DNA from: Gymnothorax reevesii
Taxonomy: Eukaryota > Chordata > Actinopteri > Anguilliformes > Muraenidae
Assembly: GCA_029721435.1 (NCBI GenBank)
Contig: CM056574.1
Coordinates: 29,869,001-29,933,000 of the forward strand
DNA: 64,000 nucleotides
Reading direction: 5' to 3'
Position 1 is the first letter of the stretch, and each line of letters begins with the position of its first letter. A model generated the notes under the pieces. It was given only the letters and a program-made list of their open reading frames with translations, searched no databases and had not been told where the DNA came from. A program made the position numbers and the translations under genes. Positions 24,755-36,709 of the stretch are shown piece by piece.

Positions 24755-26507
24755 TCAAGGCTGGATTAATACCCCCAGGGGCCCCCTGGCACTGAAGCTC
24801 ATGGGGCCCTCCTCCCCTCCCTAACACCCACACCTTCCAAAGAAGGCGATGATAAAGCTACTGACACCCGGAATTCAGCAGGCTCCTCATGGAGCCTTCG
24901 CCCCACCAGACTGTATCCACAGATGCATGGACACACACATGGTGCGAAAGCTCATCTTAAATATATGAACGTCCAACCAACCGATTGATCAAAGGCTGAA
25001 TGACAAAGTCCAGCTGAGTCGGGTGCAAGTGTGCCTGTCCAGTCAGGGAGCTACAAAAAGGATTTTTCCCGCTTGTCCCTTCAGGCAACCAAATAAAAGG
25101 TTGCCCAAATTCAAAAATGACTTGCCCAGGGGGGAGGTGCAGGTGCGTTGGCGGGTGGGGGTTGGAGACATAACACTTTCTCTTCTTTTAAAAAATAAAT
25201 ATCAATTTTTTGTTTATTATACTGACTGAATGCTTGAAACAATCTGTGTTAACAACAAACATCCTATCCTATCCTATCCTTATCAATTAACAAATGACGA
25301 ACCATGCAACAAGATAAAATGCACCCACATTTCTGCTGATCTAAACGATATAATTTCAGCACTTCCTTGTGCTGCGTAACTTCAATATAATAAACAGATC
25401 AACCAAACAACCTCCCACCAACTGAAAGTGTATGATCATTTCAGCTGCAAGTTAAGACGGCACTGCAAGTTCAAACTGATACAGGAAACACAGTGTTCAA
25501 TATAATTGGATACTGAAGCACATAAACCCATAAAATGACACAAAGTGATGGGCCATGCTATCACACTTAGTGATCGGCAGGATAAGTCCGGCACTGGCTT
25601 TTCTGGTGAAATAATTGCAAGTATTCGATAAAGGAGAAATAAAGCAGACAAGTTTTACTTAGACTAAGATCGGACCCAAACCATATGCGTAATACAATCA
25701 GGAGGCGAACGACAATGACGCATAGTCAATGTGCGTTATCAACCCTGAGCCCAAGGTCTATTTACTAACAAGATGCCGTTATTTAAATCAATTTAATATT
25801 TTAATTACTGTATTAGACGATGACACGCCGTGTAATTCGGGTCTTCAGTGCTCTCCTTTTCATTTTTTCCCCCCGCGAGATTATCCCGACAAAGCAGGAT
25901 CAAGTCAAACGATTAAAAAGTTCAAGTTTTGCTGGAGTCCAGGTAGTTCCATTGCTACTAACGACTAATTTTTGTAAGCGGATAAATACACTTTCTGTGG
26001 CGAGCAGAATGTGAATCTTCGCTTGGAAATGCGTTAGAAGTAATCATGCGACCTGCTTTCATGTTATGGTTTGTGCATTTCTCAATTTCATACGATTTTG
26101 GCATGGTTAAAGGGTAAGAAAAAATTCATTTTTAAAAAATCACGATAATGAGTTGTTTCAGCTTTGAGCGTAGATTCAATACGGCGACTTGGAATTGTTT
26201 TCAGTGAACTGTGTTTGCTAGCCTTGTTACTGTGTGGACTGGCAAAGCAATACCGGTGCGCATCGCACATCAGAAGGATAAAATACCATCGATGCTCGAT
26301 TTGCTTTTGTCGTAATGTCGCAGTGTCCTCGCTTAAATGACTATACCTTCACGCAAATGATAATCGTTTCGGTGCAAATCATTTTCTCTTCTCGTAATGA
26401 ACCGCAAAAAGCGTTTAAAAAAAAAAACCTCCTATCACGGAAGGCCCCTCCCTGCCCAAGGGCCCCTAGGCACGTGCCCAGATTGCCCATATGGTAGATC
26501 CAGCCCA
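24755..26507. mobile_element. hAT-like non-autonomous element, about 1.75 kb
   Basis: The left end reads TCAAGGCTGGATT and the reverse complement of the right end reads TGGGCTGGATCT. Both are followed by GGGGCCC-rich text of the kind seen in fish hAT elements ('gggcacgtgcctaggggcc' on the right end, minus strand). The flanks are CACCTCAG (24747-24754) and GACCTCAG (26508-26515), an 8-bp direct repeat with one mismatch, which is the hAT target duplication size. The interior has no transposase frame, so the copy is non-autonomous or badly decayed. A (ATCCT)4 run lies at about 25261-25280. Confidence 0.55.
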
Positions 26508-26562
26508 GACCTCAGTCCTACCAAAACTTCCCAGGTTTTGTAGTCCGCCGAACAGCCGCGAG

Positions 26563-27088
26563 AGTAAGAAGAGGTCAGGGGAACACCAGATGCAGGATCC
26601 AGAAGTGTTATTAAACACAAAACACGAGGAGAAAATTGGCAGACGCGCCGGAAATAATACACCCTGCACATGCACTGAACAAATGGGAAAATTTAAGTAC
26701 ACTGCCAAAGGCAGGGGAAAACAAATACTCACTCCAAGAGTGGATAAACTAGAAAAACAAAAACTGAACCTAACTAGACTGACGGACACACTGGGAGACT
26801 TGAACAAGGGGCAGGCAAGACAAGGGCGCAGCAAAATACAAGATTCGGGAATCATACAAAGGAAATACTCGGAAGGTACAAGGCGCTGAGATTTTGCCGT
26901 ACAGAACAGAGTCATACACAAGGTTCTGTCTGACATCCCCTACCATTAATGTCATGCGACATCACTGGAGTAGGCACAGCGAAGTTGATCGTCAGATGGC
27001 AGAAATGAAAACTGAAATATAAAATGAAAGTAAAGCACACAAGCACAAATAAGCACAAAGACAGCACACAAAGGGCAGAATCATAACA
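26563..27088 (-). mobile_element. Solo LTR, 526 bp
   Basis: On the minus strand it starts TGTTATGATTCTGCCC and ends ...TTCTTACT, where the final CA has probably mutated to CT. It is flanked by a perfect 5-bp direct repeat, GCGAG, at 26558-26562 and 27089-27093. When the LTR is removed, the target reads as a palindrome with AGTCCGCC and GGCGGACT arms. The T-rich minus-strand text with 'gtgtttaataac' fits an LTR R region. No internal domain is attached. The 5-bp duplication fits Gypsy-type or BEL-type elements, and the class is not proven. Open frames of 132 and 156 codons crossing it are not genes. Confidence 0.65.
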
Positions 27089-27093
27089 GCGAG

Positions 27094-29520
27094 GCATCTG
27101 GCGGACTGTACCTTTACAGCTCATAACCTCAACATAGGCCATGCCCGAAATTTCACATCTTTTATTGTAGCAACTTTTGTAATATAATGTTTAAGGATCC
27201 TTGTCTGATGATCCCATGTACCAAGGTTCATGTAAATTGATTGCACAAACCTGGAATGGGTATATTTTAAAGGTTTTACAAAAAATTCAAAATGATGGAA
27301 AATGTGCCAATATGCAAATAGATAAGACTTATGTGGATGGATTTGGCTTGACCCACATAAATCAACAACAACAAAAAAATAATTCTATGACCTTCAATTC
27401 AGAAGTTGTAGCCAATAACGCATTGTCAAAAAAAAAATGGAAAGATTCGATATGGCTGCTTGCTCACGTGACTTACGCAGGCGAGTTTTACCCAATATCT
27501 TTAATCTTGAATCTTGAATCAGTGTTCTTGTTGCGCATCATAAGGACATAGTACACGCGAAATTTCATGAGATTCCATCCAACCGTTTTCATGATATTTG
27601 CATTTAGAAAACTTGATTATGTGGCCAAATAGATCAACAGCTAGCTTGCACAATTTTGAACAGAAATTTATGATTTGATAAAAACTTGTCAAACTTGATA
27701 AACTTTTCTATGTTTCTTCTTGACCTGTGTCAAGTTTCAGGTAAATTGGGGCAGTGATTCTCAAAAAAATTGTCAACTATATTTTAACACAATACAGCAC
27801 AACACTGTAACACAGTAAGAGGGATGAACCATGTGACAAATCAGAAATCAGAGGAAAAATAGCCTTGAAGAAGGAACTAGGGATTGTTTCAGGGAAAAAA
27901 TGAGAGCTCTAGCTTGAGCAGTGTCTGAGAATGCTCACTGATAAAGTCATGAAGATGAGAATAAATGGAAGTAATAATAATAATGATTATCACATAACAA
28001 CAGCACATGTCACGGTCTGGAGACAGATCTTAGAAGTTAAATGTAAACCTCTAAACTTTACTTGGTTTTCACAGAACTTCTGCAGTCAGAGCAAAGGTGA
28101 GAAATGTGTGCAATCATAGGATATGTCACCTGACCTTACAGCCTGCTGCAACTGTAGAGTCATAAGATTCTGCCAATCACTCAGTGATTCCACCATGCAG
28201 TGTCGACAATGAGCTCAGCCGTATCTCGAAATGACTGCCATTTTCTTTCAGCGGAGCCGTACAAATGTAATCCACTTGCAGTACCACTGATGTTTGTGGA
28301 GCTAGATAGGAGAAAACAACCCCTCATTCTCCAGCCACTATATTTGATATTTTAATGATCTGCACAATATGCCCACACTTATCTTACATCACGCTTTTTA
28401 CTCCTGGATAAGCAAGCTTAGGAAGGAGTGTTGTGATGCGACTCGAGTGTCACTCAACAAATCAATCAATCAATCAATTTGCTGTCAGCAGGACCACAGG
28501 CGGCGAGCTTTACAAACAGCTTATCCAGGAGTTAATAATAGCATCACCTTGCCTTCATTCTGCAGCACTCTTGCTGTAAATCTCAGCGGAGTCTGGCTGA
28601 ATGGAAACACTGCTACCAAACGATATTTTATTCAAAGCTTGTCTGACGTTCCTTGCATTAAAGCTTTGATTTGGACTGTTCCATCCTTTTTTTGTATCTT
28701 TTTGTAACCACATGTGAGGTGCTTGCAAGAGAAATTAGCATTCGATAGTCAGTCTGTGCAAACAGTGCAATAGAAGGTGTGAAATTGAGAACCGATTTTG
28801 GTGAAAAAGAGCCCAAATTACTCCAGCTATCAAGAATAAAGAAAGTATACCCATGACAGGCCAGCAACCTGACTTGAGGCTCAAGTACGCTTGGCATAAT
28901 ACCAACTTCATCCGTCTCGCCCTTCGTTTTTCACAGTTTTAATGTGCCCTTAAGACAATGAAAACATCTGCCTGTGAGAACTTCTGAGCTCGTTCAAGGT
29001 TTTCACAGATGGCTAAATTAGCACATTTCTTTCCAAATAACCATGAATGCTTAATTTATCAGGCCTAGATTTCTATTTTCAGTTATAGTTACTCAACTCC
29101 AACACATGAACGTAGACATATGCAGTGTGAATGTGTATGGTTCCTGGTTAAAAAATTATATATTTATGCTCATAAAAGGCTGATCTCTCGCATTGCAGTC
29201 TAACTGAAGCATCAATTAGCCTGCACAACATGATGACAACACTTGTTGATCCAGCGGGAAACCAGAGCTATCATATGCAAAAGCAAAATTCAAAAAACAA
29301 AAATTCTGTACAACAAATGACTTTGACTGCTGTAAAAAATATAATGAAACAATGCACAGGGCCCTATCTTCATAGTTCTTGCATGCAGACTCAAAGTACA
29401 GTTTAAAAAAAAGGTTTTTTTTAATTTTCTCTGAATTTTTTTTCACATGGATGTACTGAGGCTGATTCATTTGCTATAATCTGGGTATTATAGAATCTCA
29501 GTCTGTATGCAGTTACCAAT

Positions 29521-29551
<31 letters not shown>

Positions 29552-30639
29552 TTTTACTTGTACAACAAAAAACATTCCACACCACACGTACATATATACA
29601 CACATACACACACACACAACACAAAGGGAATGACCCAGTACAGTGAGATAGGCACCAAGCCCCTGCCTGGCTCAAAAGCATTTTCTCAGATTTTTATTTT
29701 TTAGGATACAGTCACATTAGGTGCCAAAATTCAAGATCAGTATTCAAGGGCTTTCAATTATAATATTTTCATCTAACTTTTGAACACATTGCCCTTGCCT
29801 GGTTCCTGGCAAGACCATATTAATAAGTAAACCACTTGACTGCTATAATGCACTTTAAATGTGACAGACATTTACAATTTTAAAAACCACTGTCCTTGTC
29901 TTTCTTATTGTCAAGTCAACCTTAATCAGATTGATGTGATTTTTGGAATGAAACTAGGCCTTCAGGCTGAAAATATTTGATGGTGCTGGATGCAGGCCAA
30001 CCTCCATTTCCCTATCTGACCATTAGCCTTCTGTCAAAATGACTGTCCACGCAAGAGCACCCACATAAACCCCACTAGCATTAACACCCCTCTGTTGATA
30101 AGTGTTTCACAAGATTTCAGTTAAATACTCGAATGATTCATAAACAATCCACTCCTTGCTCACCTGATTACCTGATGCACACAATCACTGCTATCCATTA
30201 AAAAAACTCCAACTTGACTCCCTTCCAGGCTTTCATATTTAATTAGCAACAGGCTAAAAATGTCTGGCATTAAATTCAGATGCCTGCCTTCCAGCAATTA
30301 CGGTTATCACCATAACGTTAGGCCATTAAGTTGGCGGAGGTGTGCGTGTCTGGATGGGAGGGAGCAGGAAGGAGTAGTTGTATCACTCCATGTTGCCCTT
30401 TCCTCATGTGTCACTTGTGCCCACATCGTACAGTCAGACTGTATATGCTATCATCGACTTGATTACCACAGGGAACTGAAGTATGTACACTCCCAGGTCA
30501 TGATAGGTGCACACAGAGAGTCATGTGATGAGGTAGAGGAGAGACAGAGCAGGAGGAAGGATCCCTCGACACTGTTCAGACACACAGGTGTAAAACCCCA
30601 CAAAACAACACTAACGACGGAAATTGCAAAGGGAGAAGG
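27094..30639. other. Non-coding, with old repeat text and microsatellites
   Basis: The stretch 27190-27800 contains phrases such as 'caagtttcaggtaaattgg' and 'gaaatttcatgagattcc', typical of ancient interspersed repeats in fish. A (CAAT)n run is at about 28457-28478. An open frame of 164 codons at 30260-30754 lacks domains, and its last part lies in the LTR-like family described next, so it is not accepted as a gene. Confidence 0.35.
29519..29621. repeat. TA and CA microsatellites
   Basis: (TA)n lies at 29519-29544, followed 45 bases later by a CATA/CA tract at 29590-29621. These are simple repeats. Confidence 0.9.
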
Positions 30640-31446
30640 CTCAACAAGCGTTAACAAGCGCGATCTTGTGCCTGGTGCGAATCACAATAAATTCAATCAA
30701 TTTTCTCTGTTCGAAGGACGGGGCACAAAAGCTCAATGGTTACAATTAATTTGACTCCATAGTAAATTTAGAATACCAAATTTGGTTATACTCTCGCTAA
30801 ATATCTGACTCCAAATTAGAATTGGAATTTACCATTTAGGGAAAACATGCGTGGACCTACCTCGGACCCATAGGTGAAGGCCTGCGTCACTCAATACATG
30901 CCCCCGGGATAAAGCATAATTGCCGGATCTTAATTCGGTGATAGTTTTAGAGGATGGAATAATCACCATGATAGTAGCATTTTGGCATAAACATATCATG
31001 AACCCAGATTTATGTAAACAAAGGGTTCCTTAAGGTGGATCGGGCAGACATCGGCTTATTAGCCCAGGGGTGCCCTTAATGCCAAAATCCCTATTATCAG
31101 TACTAAAAAGTACAAAGTACCCTTTATATAATTAGACTGTAATTTACAATCCAACTTAAAACCCATCACTACCTATAAACATTAACTCGCTAGTCTGGGA
31201 TGATAAGGAATCGCCCCCTAAGTACCAGTCGTAACATGGCTAGGAAGAATGAAAGGAGTCACAGAGACCACGCAAGTTTAAAGGAATAACAATGATTTAT
31301 TCGCCAGGTAGGCAAAAGCTTAAATCAACAGACCAAACATCAGTTACCACGAATTTAGACAAATATTAAAGTTATATCTGGTGAAAGCTACACACTCAGA
31401 GTGGTGTGAGGGCGAGATCAGAGAAACGATCTTCCACCACTATAGA

Positions 31447-31824
31447 GGCTACACACGGCATAGAGATGCACGTGCGGGAAGTTGGTTGCGATCTACCCTA
31501 ATTAAATCTCGGGAGAATCCAAGGAGATGAATGGAGTTTGTTTCATTCCCATTGAAATTATGGTTCATTCCCTTTTGGAAACTCCTAAAAATTGGTCAGA
31601 ATCCTCTCGGGTAATCATTCTGATCTTCTATCTCTGCTAAATTGTTTTATTAAATCCTCCAAATGGTGGAAACCCAAAAACCAGATTCGACCCCCCTTCC
31701 AGGTCATTTATGGGCATGCCGCCTGGATCAAAGACGTGATGTGGCTTAAAGCAAAGAGAAACAGTCAATTCTGGGAAGATCGTAGTCGACTTCCCACACG
31801 TGCATCTCTATGCCGTGTGTAGCC
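31447..31824. repeat. Inverted repeat flanking an inverted segment
   Basis: Bases 31447-31482 and 31789-31824 are reverse complements over 36 bp with one mismatch. Weaker complementarity extends outward to about 31400 and 31890 and inward to about 31503 and 31768, making arms of roughly 100 bp around a core of about 265 bp. Confidence 0.88.
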
Positions 31825-31895
31825 AATCTAAATAGTCAGGGAAGATCATATCCGATCTCTCTCCGCATATGTTAGTGCGTGAGTAGCCTCTTTAA

Positions 31896-32226
31896 CCCTA
31901 GAACACTATCGCCGGGTGATTTTCACCCGAGCAAACGTGTTTACGTGATTTTCATTATGTTGCGTTTGTCTGAGTGTTATGGGTCCCTGGGTAGCTCCAG
32001 CATTGTCTTTGACATCTTTGAAGGCATGGGTGTTTTGTTTACCTCAGGGTACTTTTTTTCATTTTGATAGACATGGCACAGTTGAAAATAAAAGAACACT
32101 ACTCTAATTTGTCATGTATTGTCATATTTTGATGACAAGTACTTTTTATTGGGTATTTTACTATATCGAGAAAAATCACCCGGCGTTAGTGATGGTGTTA
32201 CTAATTTTAGCAATAGTATTCTAGGG
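31896..32226. mobile_element. piggyBac-type MITE, 331 bp
   Basis: The ends are CCCTAGAACACTATC on the left and, inverted, CCCTAGAATACTATTG on the right. The element is flanked on both sides by TTAA (31892-31895 and 32227-32230), the target site of piggyBac transposons. Subterminal CGCCGGGTGATTTT and AAATCACCCGGCG form a second inverted pair, and the left one is itself a small hairpin (GGGTGATTTTCACCC). No ORF is present, so it would depend on an autonomous relative. The host sequence resumes on both sides and aligns with copy B, which confirms the insertion. Confidence 0.87.
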
Positions 32227-32786
32227 TTAAGACCAAACATGATGCAGTTGTTATGAAAAGCTCTTAAAGTGGATTATGGTATAAACCAATTTTGGTAATG
32301 ATCACATAAGTATGTGTAGTATATGAGAAGGGTTTGACATTACTATCGTTTCAGAAAATGTAAACAGATAAGTTTAAGGTCCAGTTTCATAAAAGATATG
32401 GTCAGGGCCGGGGATGAGGTTCAGTGGGGGGAACTGTGGTAGTTACCCCCCCTCATGTCGCCAGAGTTCTGCTGATTGTCCTGGGCCGTCATAAACCCCC
32501 CTCCAGTTTTCCACAGACACAGTCTCAGCTGGATTTCCCGTCTTACACAGGGGCCGTTTCTCAAACCCTAGGCTGCATCCGTCGAAGGCTGCATTTTTAG
32601 GGGTCGTCGCTCAATTCCATCCGCCGGACTCACATTTAAGGTAAGAAACAAGGCGTTCATCTCGAAGCGTAAGCTGCAGCCTACGAAGACTATGAAGTGT
32701 ACTCCTTTGAAACATCCACCAGGCCCGGATGTTTGCGTCACGTGAAACATTCATCACCGTACTGCGCTCTCAGAACTTAAGCAATT

Positions 32787-32930
32787 ATGGATGGCAAGAC
32801 GCGTTTGTGCTTGATGCCGTTTCATAAGTTCCAGGAGATGGAAGAGGAGTTGAAGGAAGAGTACCGGCGACGAACCCGACGCAGACGTCGGCATTTGTTG
32901 TGTAGCTATTTGTGCCGGACTGGTAGAAAG
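32787..32930 (+). pseudogene. Candidate first exon of the Harbinger-type element
   Basis: The frame starts MDGKTRLCLMPFHKF and continues with an acidic-then-basic stretch (EMEEELKEEYRRR, then RRRRR), followed by a possible splice donor AAAG/GTAATT at 32930/32931. Position just inside the left terminus suits the start of a transposon gene. Basic, arginine-rich beginnings occur in some Harbinger proteins, but no catalytic motif is seen, and continuation exons were not found. The assignment rests on context. Confidence 0.28.
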
Positions 32931-33741
32931 GTAATTAGGAATTTTATTTGCATAATTGCATATATTTGGGTTCCTCGGTATCATGAGGCAAACTGATCAC
33001 TGGTCGCAATGTATCAGGATTCTGAATCGTTTGCTTTGGCTTCATAATAGGACTACATGTTAGGGCAACAACCCTGGTGATCAAAGACAGGTTCGTAGTC
33101 CTGGATGGGTTGGTACGTAAAAGAATTACTCTGTTGTCGGCTATTATGAATTAAAGGATAATGCAGGCATAGGCAACAAAAAGCAGTCAAATATAGATAC
33201 AAATAAATCTTTTGCCAATATTGTTCGCACATCCAAACGTCGGATTGAAAGACTTTCAATTATCCCCCTCCGCAAAACCCTTGGGGTTTGGAAAAATTTT
33301 TTTTGGAAATAAAGATTGGAAAAATTCAAAACGAGAGAGAAGCATCGGCGGTTCAGTAACGCACTCGGTCTGAAAATATTAGGAGAGAAGCCGTGTTTCG
33401 AATGATTATTCTTCCCCCGCATACAGCAGCCATTCTAACACAGTGAGGAGAACTAAATGGCGCTTTGGGACTCCTCAACACAAAGTCCTTGTAAATAGAT
33501 ATACATAGTTCTTACACTTTTGCACAGTTGAACACCCTGTAAATAGCTATGTCTGCCCTGTATATCTCATTTCCTGTACATTTCATTTTGTGAGAAACTG
33601 GTTCTTTGTGAGTTCAAACTCTGATTTAGATTCTGTTTTATATGTGTTCTGTTTTAAGCAGGAGCCTTAAATATTATACTTTAGTAATGACATCGTGTGA
33701 ATGTACAAAATGGAAGTGAGCAAAAATGTAAACACGTGCTT

Positions 33742-34101
33742 TTATTTTTCAATTAAATTTTCCATGAGCGCGAAGAACCCCTGCCTCTCTCCTCTCCTCT
33801 GCCTGCCGTTGGTGGGCCATGTCTTCCTTCAGAAGACTGAGCAAGTCCTCTTCGGTGCTGCGCCTCACTCTCTTCCTCTTAGGCGGAGGTTCTCTCTCTG
33901 GCCCTTCCTCGCCCTGCTCTGGCAGTCTGGCAGCAGCACTCGGCCCTGGTCTGTCATCCTGGATGGAGGCGATTAGTACTGGAGGGAACAAAGCATGACT
34001 CCGGCCTAAAACCTCATCCCTGATGACAAACCAAGGCCAAGTTGCTGCAGTGGGCCTGCCATCCTCCAGCCCTTGGCCTGACCCTGGACACCTGCAATCC
34101 T
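33742..34101 (-). pseudogene. Myb/SANT-like DNA-binding protein of PIF/Harbinger type, last exon, frameshifted
   Basis: The minus-strand frame has WPWFVIRDEVLG near residues 20-31 of the exon, then PPVLIASIQDD, a proline-rich linker, a basic PPPKRKRVRR motif that could be a nuclear localisation signal, and EEDLLSLLKEDMAHQRQAEERREA, a charged helix. This is the layout of the C-terminal half of Myb-like partner proteins in fish Harbinger elements, which help the nuclease bind the termini. The open frame then ends out of phase, but a +1 frame continues with FFALMENLIEK and a stop at 33742-33744, the expected ending, so a one-base indel has occurred. A splice acceptor-like 'gattgcag' precedes the exon near 34092. 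The Myb helices themselves should lie upstream and were not found. Confidence 0.6.
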
Positions 34102-35542
34102 TAAAATGTAAAGAGCAATTCTTAGTTATCTCAATAACACACACTCATGTACATACATTACAGTTATGAATGTGTCAGTGTATGGTACAAATGCAATGAA
34201 AACATTTCTGTACTATTTCAGTAATAAACATAATTTAATTAACACAATGTTTATTTTATAATAAAATATAATATTATAATTATAATATTATTATGAATAA
34301 TGTAATACTTTGTAATAAATTGTCGCTTTTTTTTTTTTGCTTGGAGAGGGGACACCTTCTCTTCTAGGCCCATCTTCTGCAAGATTGTTCTAACAAAATA
34401 ATGGGAAGTGGAGATTAGACAAAGGAAATCAATTATAAGGAAATTCTGATTTATACAAGCTTGGTGACCTGAATGATCTACATTGCAAGAACACTAAGAA
34501 ATGGGCATCGTCTGTTGAAACTGCTACTTGCAGCTGGTGTAATTTTCTGCCTTAATGCCTAAGGCAAGGGTATGGAGCCCTGCTCCTGCGGACCCATAAC
34601 CCTGCAGTTTTACATGTCTTTGCTGTAACATGCATGATTCCAATGATTACAGCTTGTCAAGGCCCTTGACCATTCAGTGGTTTGAATAGAGTGTGTTACA
34701 ACTGAAAATGTGCAGGACCACAGCCCTCCAGGAGCAGGTATCCCTGCAGAAATAGTTTAACCTCATACATTAGGTTGCAGACTATCTTTATGCAGCAAAT
34801 ATGGAGCACTGATAGCTGCAAGAGGTGATGAAACACAGAATTGATGGACCTCACAAAATTAAAAAAAAAAAAAAATTTACTATCACTGTTGCACAGTTAG
34901 CCTGTTACTGTTCATTCTTTTCTTGGCCGACTGCTTGGGTTGTGCCCTGAAGAATTAAAAAGTGAACATCAACTTTGTGTTCCTCATTCTCTGCTCTGCA
35001 CCTGTCAGAAACTCTCGTTGGAAATGTTACAAGTGAACTTGTACAGTACATGTGTAACAAAATAATAAAGGCATACATGCTGAACAGGAAAACAAATGAC
35101 ATATACAGTAAAAACACAAATTCATGATTTAAAGACAATGAATACGACTGAGAACTCTATTGCCATTAGTCTCCATTCGTGGGCTGCCAAGTTTCTCGCA
35201 CCGGGTAATTGGTGGTCGTGTGCGGCCCTGAGGCGGATGAATTTCTCTGCCAGATCCTTAGTCCCTGTACGGAATGTGCATTTAATTAAGACGGCACGTT
35301 TTATGATCCATGTGTTTCATCTGTGGTAGCTAACGCTATTTTTGCTTTGTGGAAATACTGGTCATTCAGGGCTTCGCGGCGCGCAATTCGCCAAACTTGT
35401 GGAAGTTGAGCAGTCCATAACTTCTTTAATATTTTACATTGAAAGATCTTGGTTCTTGGATTCGTAATGCCATATCCTTTGATATGACACCATTTTTGTT
35501 AGTGTTGGACAATTATGATTCTCTCTCTCCCCCCCCCCCAAC

Positions 35543-35582
35543 CGTTTCGGTGGAGTTTGTTTCATTACGAACTCCACCGAAA
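35543..35582. repeat. Perfect 14-bp hairpin
   Basis: GTTTCGGTGGAGTT at 35543-35556 and its exact reverse complement at 35569-35582 enclose a 12-base loop. It follows a run of C (35529-35538). It could be the end of a small nested element or a transcribed stem-loop. The function is unknown. Confidence 0.85.
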
Positions 35583-36709
35583 CAGCCGCATCTGCGGTTT
35601 CTGCCATTTTTTTTTCACTCCATTAATTAGGCACCTGGGTCCTGCACCCGCACAGGGATATGGGATACATACGGCCACAAAGGATACACCTGAATCGTCC
35701 TTTGACGTCCAGCTGATGAAGGCTGCATTTCTAGAGCGTTGGGCTATAGGAAAACCTAGTAAGCCACAAGGGGCAGATTTTCAGTTAAAAGACAGAATCC
35801 ATTCCTCTGGGGTTACGCTTTTGTCCGACAATGAAACTGACTTGGCCTGTATTTGTTCATTTGCTACATAATTAGAAATATAAAGGGGAGAATTTTTTAT
35901 TGATATTTATTTATTTATTTAGCCAGTGTCCATGCCTAAATGATCCAAACGTGTTAATTATCTCTTATCAAAATTGCTCGACAAAACCTTGCAATTACGT
36001 CGATGCTACGGCGTGTGACAGTTTTTTCAGTGCGTACTACATGCTTCCCTCTTGAGGCTATTTTTCAGTTGTTATTTGCATGTGAATAACGTGAATTCTG
36101 ACCGTGTAGCGCCTATGTCCTGCACATCAAATGGTCTGCAAGGGGACTGACCAGACAGATTATGTAATAGGTGTGCTGTTTCGTAATTGGCTAATTCAAC
36201 TTGGTCGGTTTTGTCATAAAATCAAAAAAATCGATCATTTAATGGAGGATCAACTCATTAGGTTTTGCCGTAGCAAAGCAGAGATTCAGAGATTATCGTT
36301 TATGTATCTTACTGTAGCCTGAATGATGAGGCAATGCCAAGTAAGTCCGACAAAATGTTCTTATTGCAGTTTCGACTAAAATATGACTTATTACAATTTT
36401 TTTCATATCTCTTAAAGCTCCTCGGGCGCATTAAGCAAAGCTTTCACCTCAGAACATACGGTGACGGCATAGAAGTGATGCCTATCAAGGCTGCTGCCTA
36501 CGTTTCGCAGTGCAGCCTCTCGAAACTCAGTCGGCGAAGACTAGCTCTATATTTTTTGGCACATTCGGAGGCACCTTAACAGAACCATAGTCTTCACTGA
36601 TTTTGCAGCCCTCGAATGCAGCCTTCAAAGACTGCAACCGACTCATTAAGTAACAACCCAATGTAGGGTTGGGTTTAAGGCTAGGTTTAGAGTTAGGGGT
36701 TCGTGTTAA

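Larger units (their letters stand above)
30640..32395 (-). mobile_element. LTR-like repeat family, copy A (antisense, rearranged)
   Basis: Its reverse complement aligns by eye with copy B at 44305-45625 over most of its length. Shared landmarks include 'tgactccaaattag', 'cacgcaagt' with 'ggaataacaatgatttattc', and 'acaactgcatcat'. On the minus strand an AATAAA lies at about 31294-31300, at the place where an LTR polyadenylation signal would sit. The segment 31503-31768 is inverted relative to copy B and lies between inverted arms. A piggyBac-type MITE interrupts the copy at 31896-32226. No coding sequence was identified. I call it LTR-like because of the promoter-like, poly(A)-like and leader-like order in copy B. 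The family is not recognised. Confidence 0.6.

Noticed and set aside
26466..26936. 156-codon minus-strand open frame and an overlapping 132-codon plus-strand frame
   Set aside because: Both lie largely within the solo LTR at 26563-27088 and show only LTR-like composition.
28008..28030. 'tgtcacggtctgg' as an LTR start
   Set aside because: No LTR-like body, CA end or target duplication follows.
30260..30754. 164-codon plus-strand open frame
   Set aside because: No domain or start context, and the last third lies inside the repeated LTR-like family, so it is chance plus repeat sequence.
36660..36702. TTAGGG-like wording resembling telomeric repeats
   Set aside because: Only degenerate units over about 40 bases; such text is common beside fish repeats and is not a telomere tract.
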